Below are positions 39,202-48,418 of a DNA stretch of 64,000 nt, one piece after another; within the stretch, counting starts at the first letter, position 1, and every line of letters begins with the position of its first letter. This stretch comes from Rhodococcus ruber (lineage in GTDB: Bacteria; Actinomycetota; Actinomycetes; Mycobacteriales; Mycobacteriaceae). The notes beneath the pieces are model-generated. The model was given only the letters and a program-made list of their open reading frames with translations. It was not told the DNA's origin and searched no databases. The stretch lies in NCBI RefSeq assembly GCF_027270735.1, contig NZ_JAPWIJ010000003.1:528124-592123 (forward strand), given 5' to 3'. Position numbers and translations under genes: made by a program.

Positions 39202-39332
39202 GGTTGCCAAGTGTGGCACGCCGGGTTCGGTTGGGCGAGGCAGCGACTGCCGACAAGTAACCTTCGAAAGGCGGGGGGAGAACGAAGCAGTCGACTGCCG
39301 AGGTCGGTCGGAACGAGAGAGGGTCGTGAACG

Positions 39333-41078
39333 GTGCCACGAGATTCAGGCACGCCCGGAGGTGAGCGCACTCCCCCGCCGCGGCGGCGCACTCCCCGGCG
39401 ATCCGACGGTTCCGAGGCACGCGGTGCGTACCGCCCCGACGATCTCGATGCGCGTTCAGCCCGTCGACACCCCGACGAAGAACAGCGCGGTCAACGCCGG
39501 TCCCGCGAACGCAGCCGCGGCGAATCGACCGGGAGATCGCACCGGACGAGGCAGCGTGATCCCCGCGGTTCCGTCGGACGACCAGAATCCGAGCGCGGCG
39601 CTCCTGCCGCTGGTGGCGGTCGCCGTTGGCCCGCGACTCACGTGGCTGTCGCAGTCCTGTCGATCCTCGTCCTTCTCGTGACCGGTTTCGCGTGGCGCAG
39701 TGTCGACAGTCTGCGATCGAACATCGCGACCGCAGGTGGTCTCGGTCTCGGCGGTGCAGCAGACGGTGCAGTCGACATCCTGATGGTCGGTACGGACAGC
39801 CGAACCGACGCCCACGGCAACGCGTTGTCGCCCGAGGAACTCGCATCTCTCAACGCCGGTGAAGAGGTGGCGTCGAACACCGACACGATCGTGTTGATTC
39901 GCGTCCCGAACGACGGATCGTCGGCCACTGCTATTTCCATCCCACGCGATTCGTACGTGGAAGTACCGGGCATCGGGATGTCGAAGATCAACGCCGCGTA
40001 CGGCGCGACCAAGGAGAACAAGCGGCTGGAGTTGGTGGAGCAGGGTGTCACGGACGCCGACGCGGAGTCGCAGGCCACCGAGGCCGGGCGCGAGGCTCTG
40101 ATCGATTCGGTCGCCAATTTGACCGGGATCACCGTCGATCACTACGCCGAGGTCGGTTTGCTCGGCTTCGTACTGTTGACCGATGCCGTAGGCGGCGTCG
40201 AAGTGTGCCTCAACAACCCTGTGCAAGAACCACTCTCGGGTGCGAACTTCCCGGCCGGTGAGCAGAAGCTGGCCGGTTCACAGGCTCTGAGCTTCGTCCG
40301 ACAGCGGCACGATCTTCCCCGTGGAGACCTGGACCGCATCGTGCGCCAGCAAGTGTTCATGGCCTCGCTCGTTCGGAGTGTGTTGAGCGCCAAGACACTG
40401 AGCAATCCCAGCAAACTGGGGCAACTCAGCACGGCGGTGCAGCGTTCCGTGACGCTCGATTCCGACTGGGACATACTGGAATTCGCTACTCGACTGCAAG
40501 ATCTCGCCGGAGGCAAGGTCAAGTTCGAGACCATCCCCGCCGTCGACATCAACGCCACGACCGACTACGGCGAATCGATCGTCCAGGTCGATCCTGCCGC
40601 GGTGAAGAAGTACGTCGCGGGTTTGCTCGGCGATGGCAACTCGGCGGAGGCCAATGCCGAGAACTCCGATGCCCCGGCGGTAGATCCGTCGACGGTGACC
40701 GTGGACGTCGCGAACGACAGCGGAATCGAAGGACTCGCCAACGGCGTTGCCGGTTCCCTGACTGCGTTGGGGTACGTCGGCGGCACCATCGGAAACTACG
40801 AGGGCTCGTCCATCTCGGCGAGCCGCATCCAATCTGCCGACGTCGACAGTGACGCCGCGCGCGCCGTCTCGGCCGCGCTCGGCGGACTGCAGATCACTGC
40901 GGACGACGCGCTGGCGTCGGACACCGTTCGGGTAGTACTGGCCGACGACTACGCGGGCCCCGGATCCGGGCAGGCGGCAACAGCCGAAACCATTGCGCCC
41001 GAGTCGGGTACAGCCATCCCCGAGGAGCCCGCGGCTCCGATCGACGCGGGCTCCACCGGCCCGATGTGCGTCAACTGA
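39333..41078 (+). CDS. LytR-CpsA-Psr family ligase (Rv3267-like)
   Basis: The 581-residue protein has a charged, arginine-rich cytoplasmic tail of about 100 residues and one membrane helix (HVAVAVLSILVLLVTGFAW). An extracellular LCP domain follows (DILMVGTDSRTD, IVLIRVPNDG, AISIPRDSYVEVPGIGMSKINAAYG, RQRHDLPRGDLDRIVRQQ), then a LytR_C domain (VTVDVANDSGIEGLANGVAGSL). The M. tuberculosis homologue Lcp1 attaches arabinogalactan to peptidoglycan, which fits its divergent position to the rhamnose-linker genes. Confidence 0.93.
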   Translation: MPRDSGTPGGERTPPPRRRTPRRSDGSEARGAYRPDDLDARSARRHPDEEQRGQRRSRERSRGESTGRSHRTRQRDPRGSVGRPESERGAPAAGGGRRWPATHVAVAVLSILVLLVTGFAWRSVDSLRSNIATAGGLGLGGAADGAVDILMVGTDSRTDAHGNALSPEELASLNAGEEVASNTDTIVLIRVPNDGSSATAISIPRDSYVEVPGIGMSKINAAYGATKENKRLELVEQGVTDADAESQATEAGREALIDSVANLTGITVDHYAEVGLLGFVLLTDAVGGVEVCLNNPVQEPLSGANFPAGEQKLAGSQALSFVRQRHDLPRGDLDRIVRQQVFMASLVRSVLSAKTLSNPSKLGQLSTAVQRSVTLDSDWDILEFATRLQDLAGGKVKFETIPAVDINATTDYGESIVQVDPAAVKKYVAGLLGDGNSAEANAENSDAPAVDPSTVTVDVANDSGIEGLANGVAGSLTALGYVGGTIGNYEGSSISASRIQSADVDSDAARAVSAALGGLQITADDALASDTVRVVLADDYAGPGSGQAATAETIAPESGTAIPEEPAAPIDAGSTGPMCVN

Positions 41079-41170
41079 CAGAGGCGTCGACCGACATGGT
41101 CGTCGACTTCGTCGGCGCTGCTCACAGCGCGGAAAACGCAGCGTGTGAACAGGCGCGCCGAGTCGTCATC

Positions 41171-41176
41171 TAGGGT
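41171..41176 (+). promoter_or_regulatory. -10 element for leaderless TIGR03089 gene
   Basis: TAGGGT ends 7 nt before GTG 41184. Confidence 0.6.
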
Positions 41177-41183
41177 GCGTGGT

Positions 41184-41900
41184 GTGGCCTCGAATCTGAC
41201 TCAGACCCTGCTCGACCCGATTCTTGCCGCCGACCCGGCCGGTCCGCGCATCACGTTCTACGACGATGCGACAGGCGAGCGGGTAGAGGTGTCTGCGGTG
41301 ACGCTCGCGAATTGGGCCGCCAAGACCGCCAACCTGTTACGCGACGAATTCGCGTTCGAGGTCGGCGGCAGAGTCAGTGTGCTGTTGCCCGCACACTGGC
41401 AGACGGCCGCGGTCCTGCTGGGGACGTGGTGGGCCGGCGGCGAGGTGGTCTTGGGCGTCGACGACTCCGCGGACGTGGCCATGGTGTCGGCACATCGACT
41501 CGACGAGGCCCCGGATGTCGACGAGGTGTTGGCCTTCTCACTCGACGCGTTCGGTAAGGCTGTCCCCGACCTGCCGATCGGAATGACCGATTACGCCACC
41601 TCGGTGCGGGTGCACGGCGATCAGTTCCGGGTCTCGGGAGGCGGAAGCGGAACAGCGGCACTGGACGGTCGTTCGGTGGACGAGGTACTCGCTGCCGCCC
41701 GCGCCGCCGCCGACACCCGTTCCTTCACAGCCGCCGATCGCGTGCTGTCGACTGCATCCTGGAACACCCCCGACGAGGTGATCGAGGGTCTGCTGTCGGT
41801 GCTCGCCGCAGGTGCCTCGCTGGTTCAGGTGACCAATGCGGACGAGGAGAAGTCCGAGCGGCGCGTCGAGACCGAGAAAGTCACCGCAACCCTGACCTGA
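41184..41900 (+). CDS. TIGR03089-family protein (truncated AMP-binding-like)
   Basis: This 238-residue protein resembles only the N-terminal part of acyl-adenylate-forming enzymes: RITFYDDATGERVEVSAVTLANWAAKTANLL and VSVLLPAHWQTAAVLLGTWWAGGEVVLG. It lacks the ATP-binding P-loop and the C-terminal domain. It matches the actinobacterial TIGR03089 family (Rv3268), function unknown. The start follows a TAGGGT -10 by 7 nt with no ribosome-binding site. It lies 105 nt downstream of the LCP gene. Confidence 0.87.
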   Translation: MASNLTQTLLDPILAADPAGPRITFYDDATGERVEVSAVTLANWAAKTANLLRDEFAFEVGGRVSVLLPAHWQTAAVLLGTWWAGGEVVLGVDDSADVAMVSAHRLDEAPDVDEVLAFSLDAFGKAVPDLPIGMTDYATSVRVHGDQFRVSGGGSGTAALDGRSVDEVLAAARAAADTRSFTAADRVLSTASWNTPDEVIEGLLSVLAAGASLVQVTNADEEKSERRVETEKVTATLT

Positions 41901-41931
41901 ACTTCGGGCACACACCGCACGAGCGCAGCAC

Positions 41932-42309
41932 TCATCCGGGCGGTCGATAGCCGCCGTCGGCGAGACCCGCCTGGATTTCGTATTTGTTCGCAGGCCCACG
42001 GTGCCGCGTTTCCTCGGCGAGGTATCGAAACGGGAACGTCAACCCGAAATGCGCCCACTGATCCGCGTGCACGGCCTCGTGCCGCAGTACCCGACGAGCA
42101 GTGTTGCCCTTCGTCAGGTAAGCGCCACCGAATGTCGTTCCGCCGCGCCCGAATCCGCCGCGCAGGCCGGTACAGACGAAGATCGAGAACTCGTCGTCGA
42201 AATGCGCTGTTCCGCGCCACACACGCGCGTAGAACAAAGCCAGCCGCGTCACGAGCATGGACTGCCACCGACCCCGCCCGGCTCGCCGAATCTGCTCATG
42301 CCGAGACAC
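41932..42309 (-). CDS. Small HExxH protein coupled to purE
   Basis: The 125-residue protein has one clear motif, RRVLRHEAVHADQWAHFGL, containing HExxH, a zinc-binding signature of zincin peptidases. GRGGTTFGGAYLTKGNTA lies before it and YEIQAGLADGGYRPPG at the end. I do not recognise the family with certainty. GTG 42309 has GAGGA 6 nt upstream and lies 8 nt after the purE stop, so it is translated with purE. There is no signal peptide. A metallopeptidase-like or metal-binding role is possible, but no function can be assigned. Confidence 0.72.
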   Translation of the reverse strand: MSRHEQIRRAGRGRWQSMLVTRLALFYARVWRGTAHFDDEFSIFVCTGLRGGFGRGGTTFGGAYLTKGNTARRVLRHEAVHADQWAHFGLTFPFRYLAEETRHRGPANKYEIQAGLADGGYRPPG

Positions 42310-42317
42310 AGCCGTCC

Positions 42318-42842
42318 TCACCCCAGCAACGTGGTGCGCAGAGCTTTGTCCTTTTCCAACACCACGGCCTCGAGTGACGCCTGGAACGCGGACATTCGTT
42401 CTTGCAGCGCGGGATCGGACGCACCCAGAATCCGGACCGCGAGCAGCCCCGCGTTGCGAGCACCGCCGATGGACACCGTAGCCACGGGCACGCCCGCGGG
42501 CATCTGAACTATCGAAAGCAGCGAATCCATACCGTCGAGGTACTTCAGTGGGACCGGCACACCGATGACCGGCAATGGCGTCGCCGACGCCACCATGCCG
42601 GGCAGATGCGCCGCTCCCCCGGCACCGGCGATGATCACCTTGATGCCACGACCAGCGGCCTCGCGGGCATAGTCCAGCATCCGCTGCGGGGTTCGGTGTG
42701 CCGAGACGACGCCGACCTCGAACCGAATACCGAACTCCGCCAACGCTTCTGCAGCCGCTTCCATCGTGGGCCAATCGGAATCGCTGCCCATGATCAGGCC
42801 TACGGCAGGTCCGGGCTCAGCGATAGTGGAGGTGTCAGTCAT
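42318..42842 (-). CDS. purE: N5-carboxyaminoimidazole ribonucleotide mutase
   Basis: The 174-residue class-I PurE rearranges N5-CAIR to CAIR in purine synthesis. The signature [27 protein letters not shown] and [17 protein letters not shown] are intact. ATG 42842 overlaps the purK stop by 8 nt, so purK and purE are coupled. The frame is open upstream within purK but is not conserved there. Confidence 0.95.
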   Translation of the reverse strand: MTDTSTIAEPGPAVGLIMGSDSDWPTMEAAAEALAEFGIRFEVGVVSAHRTPQRMLDYAREAAGRGIKVIIAGAGGAAHLPGMVASATPLPVIGVPVPLKYLDGMDSLLSIVQMPAGVPVATVSIGGARNAGLLAVRILGASDPALQERMSAFQASLEAVVLEKDKALRTTLLG

Positions 42843-44088
42843 CGTGCGGATCCCATCCGTCGGTCCATTCGGCGTGCGACATCCAGTGCGCTGCACGTTC
42901 GGCCCGCTCGCGCACCGAGGCCACGTAGGCAGGATCGCCGAGTGAACCGGACGACGAGCCAAGGATGTTCACGTGGCCGATCTTGCGGTCCTTGCGCTCA
43001 CCTTTTCCGTACAGGTGCACCTTCGCATCGGGCATGCGGGCGAACAGGTGATGCAGCCGCTCGTCCATCGTCATTTCCGGTGCCTCCGGCGCGCCCAGAA
43101 TGTTGGCCATCACGGTCAGCGGAGCAAGCGGGTCGGTGTCTCCGAGTGGATAGTCCAACACCGCACGCAGATGTTGCTCGAACTGCGAGGTGCGGCACCC
43201 GTCCATGGTCCAGTGACCGGAATTGTGCGGCCTCATCGCCAGCTCGTTCACCAGCAGCTTGCCCGAGGTGGTCTCGAACAGCTCGACCGCCAGATCTCCT
43301 ACGACGCCGAGTGCCCCCGCGATGTCGAGTGCGAGCCGGCCCGCGAAAGTGGCCACGTCCTCATCGAGGTCGGGAGCAGGTGCGAGCACGACGGCGCACT
43401 GGCCGTTGCGCTGTACGGTCTGCACGACGGGCCACGCAGCACCCTGACCGAACGGCGATCGTGCGACCATGGCCGACAATTCGCGGCGCATGGCGACCTT
43501 CTCCTCCACCATGAGCGGTACACCCAGGTCGAGTTGAGCAGTGACGATCGCCTCTGCTTCTTCGGCATCTGCAGGCATCCAGACACCGCGTCCGTCGTAT
43601 CCGCCGCGTACGGCCTTGAGGACCACCGGCCACCCGTGCTCGTCTCCGAACGCGATGGCGTCCTGCGCCCATGCGACCTCCGCGTAGGCGGGGCCGGGCG
43701 CGCCCAGTTCCGCCAGCTTGCGACGCATCCGCAGTTTGTCCTGCGCGAAGATCAACGCGCTCGGTGGCGGCTGCACGTTGACACCTTCGGCGACCAGAGT
43801 CTCCAGGTGCTCGGTCGGCACGTGCTCGTGGTCGAACGTGAGCGCGTTGGAACCGGTCGCGGCGGTGCGCAGCGCCTCGAGGTCGTCGTGATGCCCTAAG
43901 ACGACGTCGGGGCTCACCTGGGCAGCCGGCTCGTCCGAGCCCGCGGCCAGGACCCGGAGCGTCTGCCCGAGCTCGATGGCGGATTGGTGGGTCATTCGTG
44001 CGAGCTGACCGCCGCCGATCATCGTGACCACGGGCATTCCGGTCGACGACGGGCGCGCAGCTGTGGGGCGCGGTTCGGTACCTGTCAC
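42835..44088 (-). CDS. purK: N5-carboxyaminoimidazole ribonucleotide synthase
   Basis: A 417-residue ATP-grasp enzyme that carboxylates AIR using bicarbonate. It has [33 protein letters not shown] and the metal-binding [19 protein letters not shown]. The start is a GTG; the first 18 residues before [10 protein letters not shown] are low complexity, so a slightly shorter protein is possible. It is divergent from gtrA and coupled to purE. Confidence 0.95.
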   Translation of the reverse strand: MTGTEPRPTAARPSSTGMPVVTMIGGGQLARMTHQSAIELGQTLRVLAAGSDEPAAQVSPDVVLGHHDDLEALRTAATGSNALTFDHEHVPTEHLETLVAEGVNVQPPPSALIFAQDKLRMRRKLAELGAPGPAYAEVAWAQDAIAFGDEHGWPVVLKAVRGGYDGRGVWMPADAEEAEAIVTAQLDLGVPLMVEEKVAMRRELSAMVARSPFGQGAAWPVVQTVQRNGQCAVVLAPAPDLDEDVATFAGRLALDIAGALGVVGDLAVELFETTSGKLLVNELAMRPHNSGHWTMDGCRTSQFEQHLRAVLDYPLGDTDPLAPLTVMANILGAPEAPEMTMDERLHHLFARMPDAKVHLYGKGERKDRKIGHVNILGSSSGSLGDPAYVASVRERAERAAHWMSHAEWTDGWDPHDD

Positions 44089-44220
44089 GGCTCACCATGG
44101 TGTCATGTCGTGCGCCTTCGGTCCGAACCGGCAGCCGCACACGAGACGGCCGACTCGGCGAGGACCTGTGGAAACCCTGATGATCAGAGCGTCGGTTCGT
44201 CGGATCGGTCGTACGTTTCG

Positions 44221-44226
44221 TAGACT
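44221..44226 (+). promoter_or_regulatory. -10 element for leaderless gtrA
   Basis: TAGACT ends 8 nt before GTG 44235. Confidence 0.6.
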
Positions 44227-44234
44227 TCACCGTT

Positions 44235-44795
44235 GTGCCGACGATCGACAGCGTGCTTCGACGCTTACCCAAGCCCATCAGGGATCTTGCGATTCGGCAC
44301 AGCGAGCTGATCAAGTTCGCCATAGTGGGTGGCACGACGATGGTGTTCGACCTCGTCATCTTCTATTCGCTGAGCTTGACGGTGCTCGAGCAGAAGCCCG
44401 TGATCGCGAAGATCATCTCGGGCGTGCTTGCCACGCTGCTGAGCTACTTTCTCAATCGCGAATGGGCCTTCAAACACCGCGGCGGCCGCGAGAGACACCA
44501 CGAGGCCCTGCTCTTCTTCGGCATCAGCGGCATCGGCGTGCTCATCGCAGCCGGTCCCCTGTGGATCGCGAACAACATCTTCGACATCCGCGACACCAAC
44601 GAGTCCCTGACGATGGTCGTCATCATCGACTTCGTACTGAACTACATCATCGGCAATCTTCTTCAGATGGCGTTCCGGTTCTGGGCGCTGAGGCGTTTCG
44701 CATTTCCCGAGGACAACGCGCGCACGATTCTCGAGATCGACGCCGAGCGCAACGAGGGCCCTACCGCCGCTGCGGACGCACTCGACCAGCCCTGA
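44235..44795 (+). CDS. GtrA-family membrane protein
   Basis: The 186-residue protein has four hydrophobic segments (FAIVGGTTMVFDLVIFYSL, IISGVLATLLSYFL, the LLFFGISGIGVLIA stretch and VVIIDFVLNYIIGN) and the GtrA-type NREWAFKH motif after the second. Family members are thought to flip polyprenyl-linked sugars; Rv3277 is the positional equivalent. The start is a GTG 8 nt after TAGACT. It converges on the histidine kinase gene with only 6 nt between stops. Confidence 0.9.
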   Translation: MPTIDSVLRRLPKPIRDLAIRHSELIKFAIVGGTTMVFDLVIFYSLSLTVLEQKPVIAKIISGVLATLLSYFLNREWAFKHRGGRERHHEALLFFGISGIGVLIAAGPLWIANNIFDIRDTNESLTMVVIIDFVLNYIIGNLLQMAFRFWALRRFAFPEDNARTILEIDAERNEGPTAAADALDQP

Positions 44796-44801
44796 CCATT
44801 C

Positions 44802-46121
44802 TCAACGCGGCTCACGGCGCGGCATCGCGGGCGAGGGTTCACGCCACGCCGGTATGAACACCGAGAACAGCGCAGGTCGGCGACGTTGCAATTCCAGCCT
44901 GCCGCCGTCCGCTTCGATCAGAGCCCGAGCCAGTGCCAACCCGACACCGGTGGATCCGGCACCGGAAAATCCGCGATCGAAGATGTGTGGCGCAAGTTCG
45001 TTGCTCACTCCCGGCCCCTCGTCGGATACCTCCACGCAGACCAGTCGTTCCCGCCGTCGATCGGTGCTCTCGACCGCCGAGACCGCCCGGACGGCGACTG
45101 TGCAGGTTCCGTCGCCGTGCACCAGGGAATTGTCGACCAACACCGACACCGCCTCCCGCAGGCGTGATCCCGTCACCGACGCCTTGAGGTCCATGTCGCC
45201 CTTGAGCTCCAGGCTGCGGCCTACGTCCTCGAAATTGCGCTGCCATTCGACGACGGTGCCGGTCAATTCCTCGATGACCGAGACTTCGTGAGCGCCGGCT
45301 GCACCGTCACTGCGGGAGGACCGAACGAGCTCGTCGATGGCGAGGGTCAACCGGTCGACCTGGTCCATCGCCTCGTTTGCCTCGTCCACCACCGCCGGAT
45401 CCGGGTGCGTGGAAATTTCGTCCAGCCGCAGCCGGACCGCCGTCAAGCGGCTGCGGAGCTGGTGGGAGACATCGGCGACCAGCGTGTGTTCACGCTGCAG
45501 GCGGCCCGCGATCTCGACAGTGGCCGAATCGAGTACTTCCGAGACCCGGTCGAGCTCAGCGATCCCGTGCCGTCGTGGGTCCGGCCGAAAGTCACCCTCG
45601 GCAAGTCGAGCGGCGCGCCGGGCCACGTCCTGCAGCGGATCGGCCAAGCGCTTGGCAGTCAGAACAGCGACGACCGTGCCGGCCATCGCGGAGGCGAGTA
45701 CCACGAGAGTCACCGCTCCGAGCGCCTGTCGTTGAAGGGACCGCATGTCGTCGGACGGCACTTCGAGTCGCAGTGAACCCGAGGTACCCATCGACAACGA
45801 CTCCACGAGCGGCCGATCCACGAACGCCTGGCCGATGTCCGCCCGCGACGCAGCATCCTCGGGGGTCGGGTAGATGACCACCAGCCGTCCCCCCTGGGGG
45901 ATGGCCAATCGAAGCGAACCGATGTCGAGTTGGCCTTCGATCAGACCCGCCGACCCCTCCTGCGAGATGATCTCCGCCGCCATCCTGTCGAGACGGGCTT
46001 GCAGGTCGTTGCGGGTGAAGTCCTCGACCCACAACCACGCCGTGTACATCAGAGGCAAACCGAGCAACAGTGCCGTCATGACGACGACAGCGAGAATCGA
46101 GACCAGAATTCGACGCCGCAT
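44802..46121 (-). CDS. Sensor histidine kinase (orphan of the Mtb order)
   Basis: The 439-residue kinase has an N-terminal membrane segment (LVSILAVVVMTALLLGLPLMY), an extracellular region of about 110 residues and a second membrane segment (LGAVTLVVLASAMAGTVVAVL). HAMP, an H-box (LVADVSHQLRSRLTAVRLR) and an HATPase with VLVDNSLVHG and GVGLALARALIEADGG follow. It forms a pair with the response regulator 6 nt upstream. I do not recall an equivalent at this place in M. tuberculosis. The signal is unknown. Confidence 0.88.
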   Translation of the reverse strand: MRRRILVSILAVVVMTALLLGLPLMYTAWLWVEDFTRNDLQARLDRMAAEIISQEGSAGLIEGQLDIGSLRLAIPQGGRLVVIYPTPEDAASRADIGQAFVDRPLVESLSMGTSGSLRLEVPSDDMRSLQRQALGAVTLVVLASAMAGTVVAVLTAKRLADPLQDVARRAARLAEGDFRPDPRRHGIAELDRVSEVLDSATVEIAGRLQREHTLVADVSHQLRSRLTAVRLRLDEISTHPDPAVVDEANEAMDQVDRLTLAIDELVRSSRSDGAAGAHEVSVIEELTGTVVEWQRNFEDVGRSLELKGDMDLKASVTGSRLREAVSVLVDNSLVHGDGTCTVAVRAVSAVESTDRRRERLVCVEVSDEGPGVSNELAPHIFDRGFSGAGSTGVGLALARALIEADGGRLELQRRRPALFSVFIPAWREPSPAMPRREPR

Positions 46122-46127
46122 CGACGA

Positions 46128-46808
46128 CTAGTCGCTGTTGATGCGGAATCCGACGCCGCGCACCGTCGCGATACGACGCTCGGCAACGGGTCCCTCGTCG
46201 CCGATCTTGCGACGCAGCCAGGACATGTGCATGTCGAGGGTCTTCGATCCGCGCAGCTCGGCGTCGCCCCATACCTCGCGCAGAATCACATCGCGGGAGA
46301 CCACTTGGCCCGCATGATCGAGCAAGACCTTCAGCAGCTCGTATTCCTTGTTCGCGAGCGAGATCTCGGTGCCCCCGACGAGGACGCGGCGGGCTGCTGG
46401 TTCGAGGCGAATGGCTCCGACCTCGATCGGCGAGTCCTCCCCCGCTCCGCGGCGGCGGAGCAGGGCACGTACTCGGGCCATGAGCTCGGCGAGCCGGAAG
46501 GGCTTGCCGACGTAGTCGTCTGCGCCGGCATCGAGGCCGACAACGAAATCGACTTCGTCGGTTCGCGCGGTGAGCATGAGGACGGCCAGCTCGGATCGGT
46601 TGGCCCGCACCTGCCGGCACACCTCTAGGCCGTCCATACCCGGGAGCCCCAGGTCGAGGATCAGCAGATCGAATTTTCCATCCAAGGCGCGTTGGAGGGT
46701 GGCAGGGCCGGTCTGTTCGACGGTCACCGTGTACCCCTCACGCCCGAGAGCGCGGGACAGGGGCGCAGCGATAGCTTCGTCGTCTTCGGCAAGCAGCACG
46801 TCGGTCAC
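46128..46808 (-). CDS. OmpR-family response regulator
   Basis: A 226-residue regulator with LLAEDDEA, phosphoacceptor D52 (LLILDLGLPG), MLTARTDEVDFV and GKPFRLAELMARV. A winged-helix output domain ends ATVRGVGFRINSD. GTG 46808 is preferred because a TAGGGT -10 lies 7 nt upstream (46821-46816), whereas GTG 46817 would overlap that promoter. It is followed 6 nt later by its kinase gene. Targets are unknown. Confidence 0.9.
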   Translation of the reverse strand: MTDVLLAEDDEAIAAPLSRALGREGYTVTVEQTGPATLQRALDGKFDLLILDLGLPGMDGLEVCRQVRANRSELAVLMLTARTDEVDFVVGLDAGADDYVGKPFRLAELMARVRALLRRRGAGEDSPIEVGAIRLEPAARRVLVGGTEISLANKEYELLKVLLDHAGQVVSRDVILREVWGDAELRGSKTLDMHMSWLRRKIGDEGPVAERRIATVRGVGFRINSD

Positions 46809-46815
46809 ATCGGTC

Positions 46816-46821
46816 ACCCTA
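46816..46821 (-). promoter_or_regulatory. -10 element for leaderless response regulator gene
   Basis: TAGGGT on the minus strand ends 7 nt before the GTG at 46808. Confidence 0.55.
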
Positions 46822-46847
46822 CGGTTCCAAAATGAGAACAGCCTGTG

Positions 46848-47447
46848 TTACCTGCGTTTTCCAGCGCGCCATCCGGGTCTGGACTCGGGGGGCGAATCGT
46901 CGGACATCGGCTCGAATGCAGCCTCTCGGCCGTGCACGGACTCGCGGCGGTACTCCATCGAGTCGAATACCTGCTGGTAGAGCAGGGAATGGACACGCTG
47001 GACGTGCGGAATGTCGTCGAACTCGAGTGGATCGTCCGACGCCGAGGCAATGATGAGTGTTCCGGTGCCCAGCATCCGATCGAGCAGGCCGTGGCGAAAC
47101 TGCACGTTGCTGATTCGACTCATCGGAATATCTATGCCGGAGTGGGTCAGCACGCCCTGGCGAATCAACACACGCCGATCGGTGACGATGAAATGCGTGC
47201 ACTTCCAACTGATCAGCGGAACCAGACAGCGCCACCCAACGATCGCCGCCCACACCACTGCTGCGGCGATCATGGCGACGTCAGCGGCGGTGGATTGCAG
47301 CCGCGCACTCGCTACGCCGAGGGCTACCCCGGCGACGCCGGTGACGAGGACGAACGTGATCGACGGGAGTATCAGCATCTTCCAGTGCGGGTGATGATGG
47401 AGCAGTAGCTCTTCCTCGTCGGCCAACGCGTCTTGTGGATACCCCAC
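46848..47447 (-). CDS. PH-domain (bPH_2) membrane protein
   Basis: The roughly 199-residue protein has two membrane helices (ILPSITFVLVTGVAGVALGVAS and VAMIAAAVVWAAIVGWRCLV). A bacterial PH domain follows (HFIVTDRRVLIRQGVLTHSGIDIPMSRISNVQFRHGLLDRMLGTGTLIIASAS). It matches Rv3278c, between gtrA and birA in M. tuberculosis. Function is unknown. GTG 47447 has GGAG 5 nt upstream; GTG 47453 lies too close to that site. It is 49 nt downstream of birA. Confidence 0.87.
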   Translation of the reverse strand: MGYPQDALADEEELLLHHHPHWKMLILPSITFVLVTGVAGVALGVASARLQSTAADVAMIAAAVVWAAIVGWRCLVPLISWKCTHFIVTDRRVLIRQGVLTHSGIDIPMSRISNVQFRHGLLDRMLGTGTLIIASASDDPLEFDDIPHVQRVHSLLYQQVFDSMEYRRESVHGREAAFEPMSDDSPPESRPGWRAGKRR

Positions 47448-47496
47448 GTGCACTCCTGACTACTCGCTACGGCATCCGACTGAAGGTGTGATGGTC

Positions 47497-48324
47497 TCAC
47501 GAGACGGGTCGGAGATGAGTGACGTCACCCGCCGCCACAGCCAGCCGACCGGAATCGGGGTGCTCCATCTCGATCACCATTCTGCCGTGCTCATCGACGT
47601 CGACGGCAGTGCCGAACTTCTCCTCGCCGCCGGGAAGGTCGACTCGCACGCGCTGCCCTATGGTGCCGCACCGATCCCGATACCGGTGCGCGAGCGCATC
47701 GGTACTCCAGTTCGAGTCACGCCACGAGTCCACTTCGGCTGCCACCCCCCGCAGAATCGCGCGCACCAACGTGTCGCGATCGAGAACCGCTGCCTTCTCC
47801 AGAGCGAGCGACGTGGCCGTGGACACCGGCAACTCGTCCGCGGTCATCGACACGTTGACCCCCAGCCCGATGACCACCGTCGGCGACGGTCCGTGCGCAG
47901 CCACCTCAGCGAGGATCCCTGAGACTTTCCTACCTCCGATGAGGACGTCGTTGGGCCACTTCAGTCGCGCATCGACTTCGCCGACGGTCCGTAACGCATC
48001 GACCAATGCGATCCCGGTCATCAACGGCAGCCATCCGAGCACCGCTGGATCGATGCCCGGGAACTTCAGCAGCATCGACAAGAGGATCTGCGACCGAGGC
48101 GCGCCGGAAAACGATCTCGAGTGCCGACCACGACCGTTGTCCTGATGCTCGGCGATCAGCGCGGTCCGGTCGGCACAGTTCGCTGCCCCTGCCACCAGAT
48201 CCGCATTGGTCGAACCGGTTTCGGTCACCACGTCCAGACGGGACCACGACGCCTGCGGCCCGTCCACCAGTGCCCGCCGAAGTGCGCGGACGTCGAGCGG
48301 CGGGCGATCGAGGTTTGTCCACAT
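47497..48324 (-). CDS. birA: Biotin-[acetyl-CoA-carboxylase] ligase BirA
   Basis: A 275-residue monofunctional biotin ligase without an N-terminal DNA-binding domain. It has [30 protein letters not shown] (biotinyl-AMP loop), [20 protein letters not shown] and a C-terminal beta domain. It should biotinylate AccA3 and the TB7.3-like protein. The start is ATG 48324, 7 nt after a TATGCT -10; an in-frame ATG at 48336 is the alternative. It is divergent from accD5, consistent with a shared regulation of carboxylase and ligase. Confidence 0.93.
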   Translation of the reverse strand: MWTNLDRPPLDVRALRRALVDGPQASWSRLDVVTETGSTNADLVAGAANCADRTALIAEHQDNGRGRHSRSFSGAPRSQILLSMLLKFPGIDPAVLGWLPLMTGIALVDALRTVGEVDARLKWPNDVLIGGRKVSGILAEVAAHGPSPTVVIGLGVNVSMTADELPVSTATSLALEKAAVLDRDTLVRAILRGVAAEVDSWRDSNWSTDALAHRYRDRCGTIGQRVRVDLPGGEEKFGTAVDVDEHGRMVIEMEHPDSGRLAVAAGDVTHLRPVS

Positions 48325-48331
48325 GAGCACC

Positions 48332-48337
48332 AGCATA
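48332..48337 (-). promoter_or_regulatory. -10 element for leaderless birA
   Basis: TATGCT on the minus strand ends 7 nt before ATG 48324. Confidence 0.55.
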
Positions 48338-48404
48338 TGGGCTCGGCGTAGACGGAACCCGTCGGCGAACCACCCTGGGTCGGGTCGCAGATCACACTCG
48401 CAGT

Positions 48405-48410
48405 TAAAGT
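48405..48410 (+). promoter_or_regulatory. -10 element for leaderless accD5
   Basis: TAAAGT ends 8 nt before ATG 48419; no Shine-Dalgarno sequence is present. Confidence 0.6.
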
Positions 48411-48418
48411 GTTGCCCC

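Noticed and set aside
41085..41115. GTCGAC-containing hairpin after the LCP gene as a terminator
   Set aside because: The stem is only about 5 bp beyond the GTCGAC self-complement, too weak to call.
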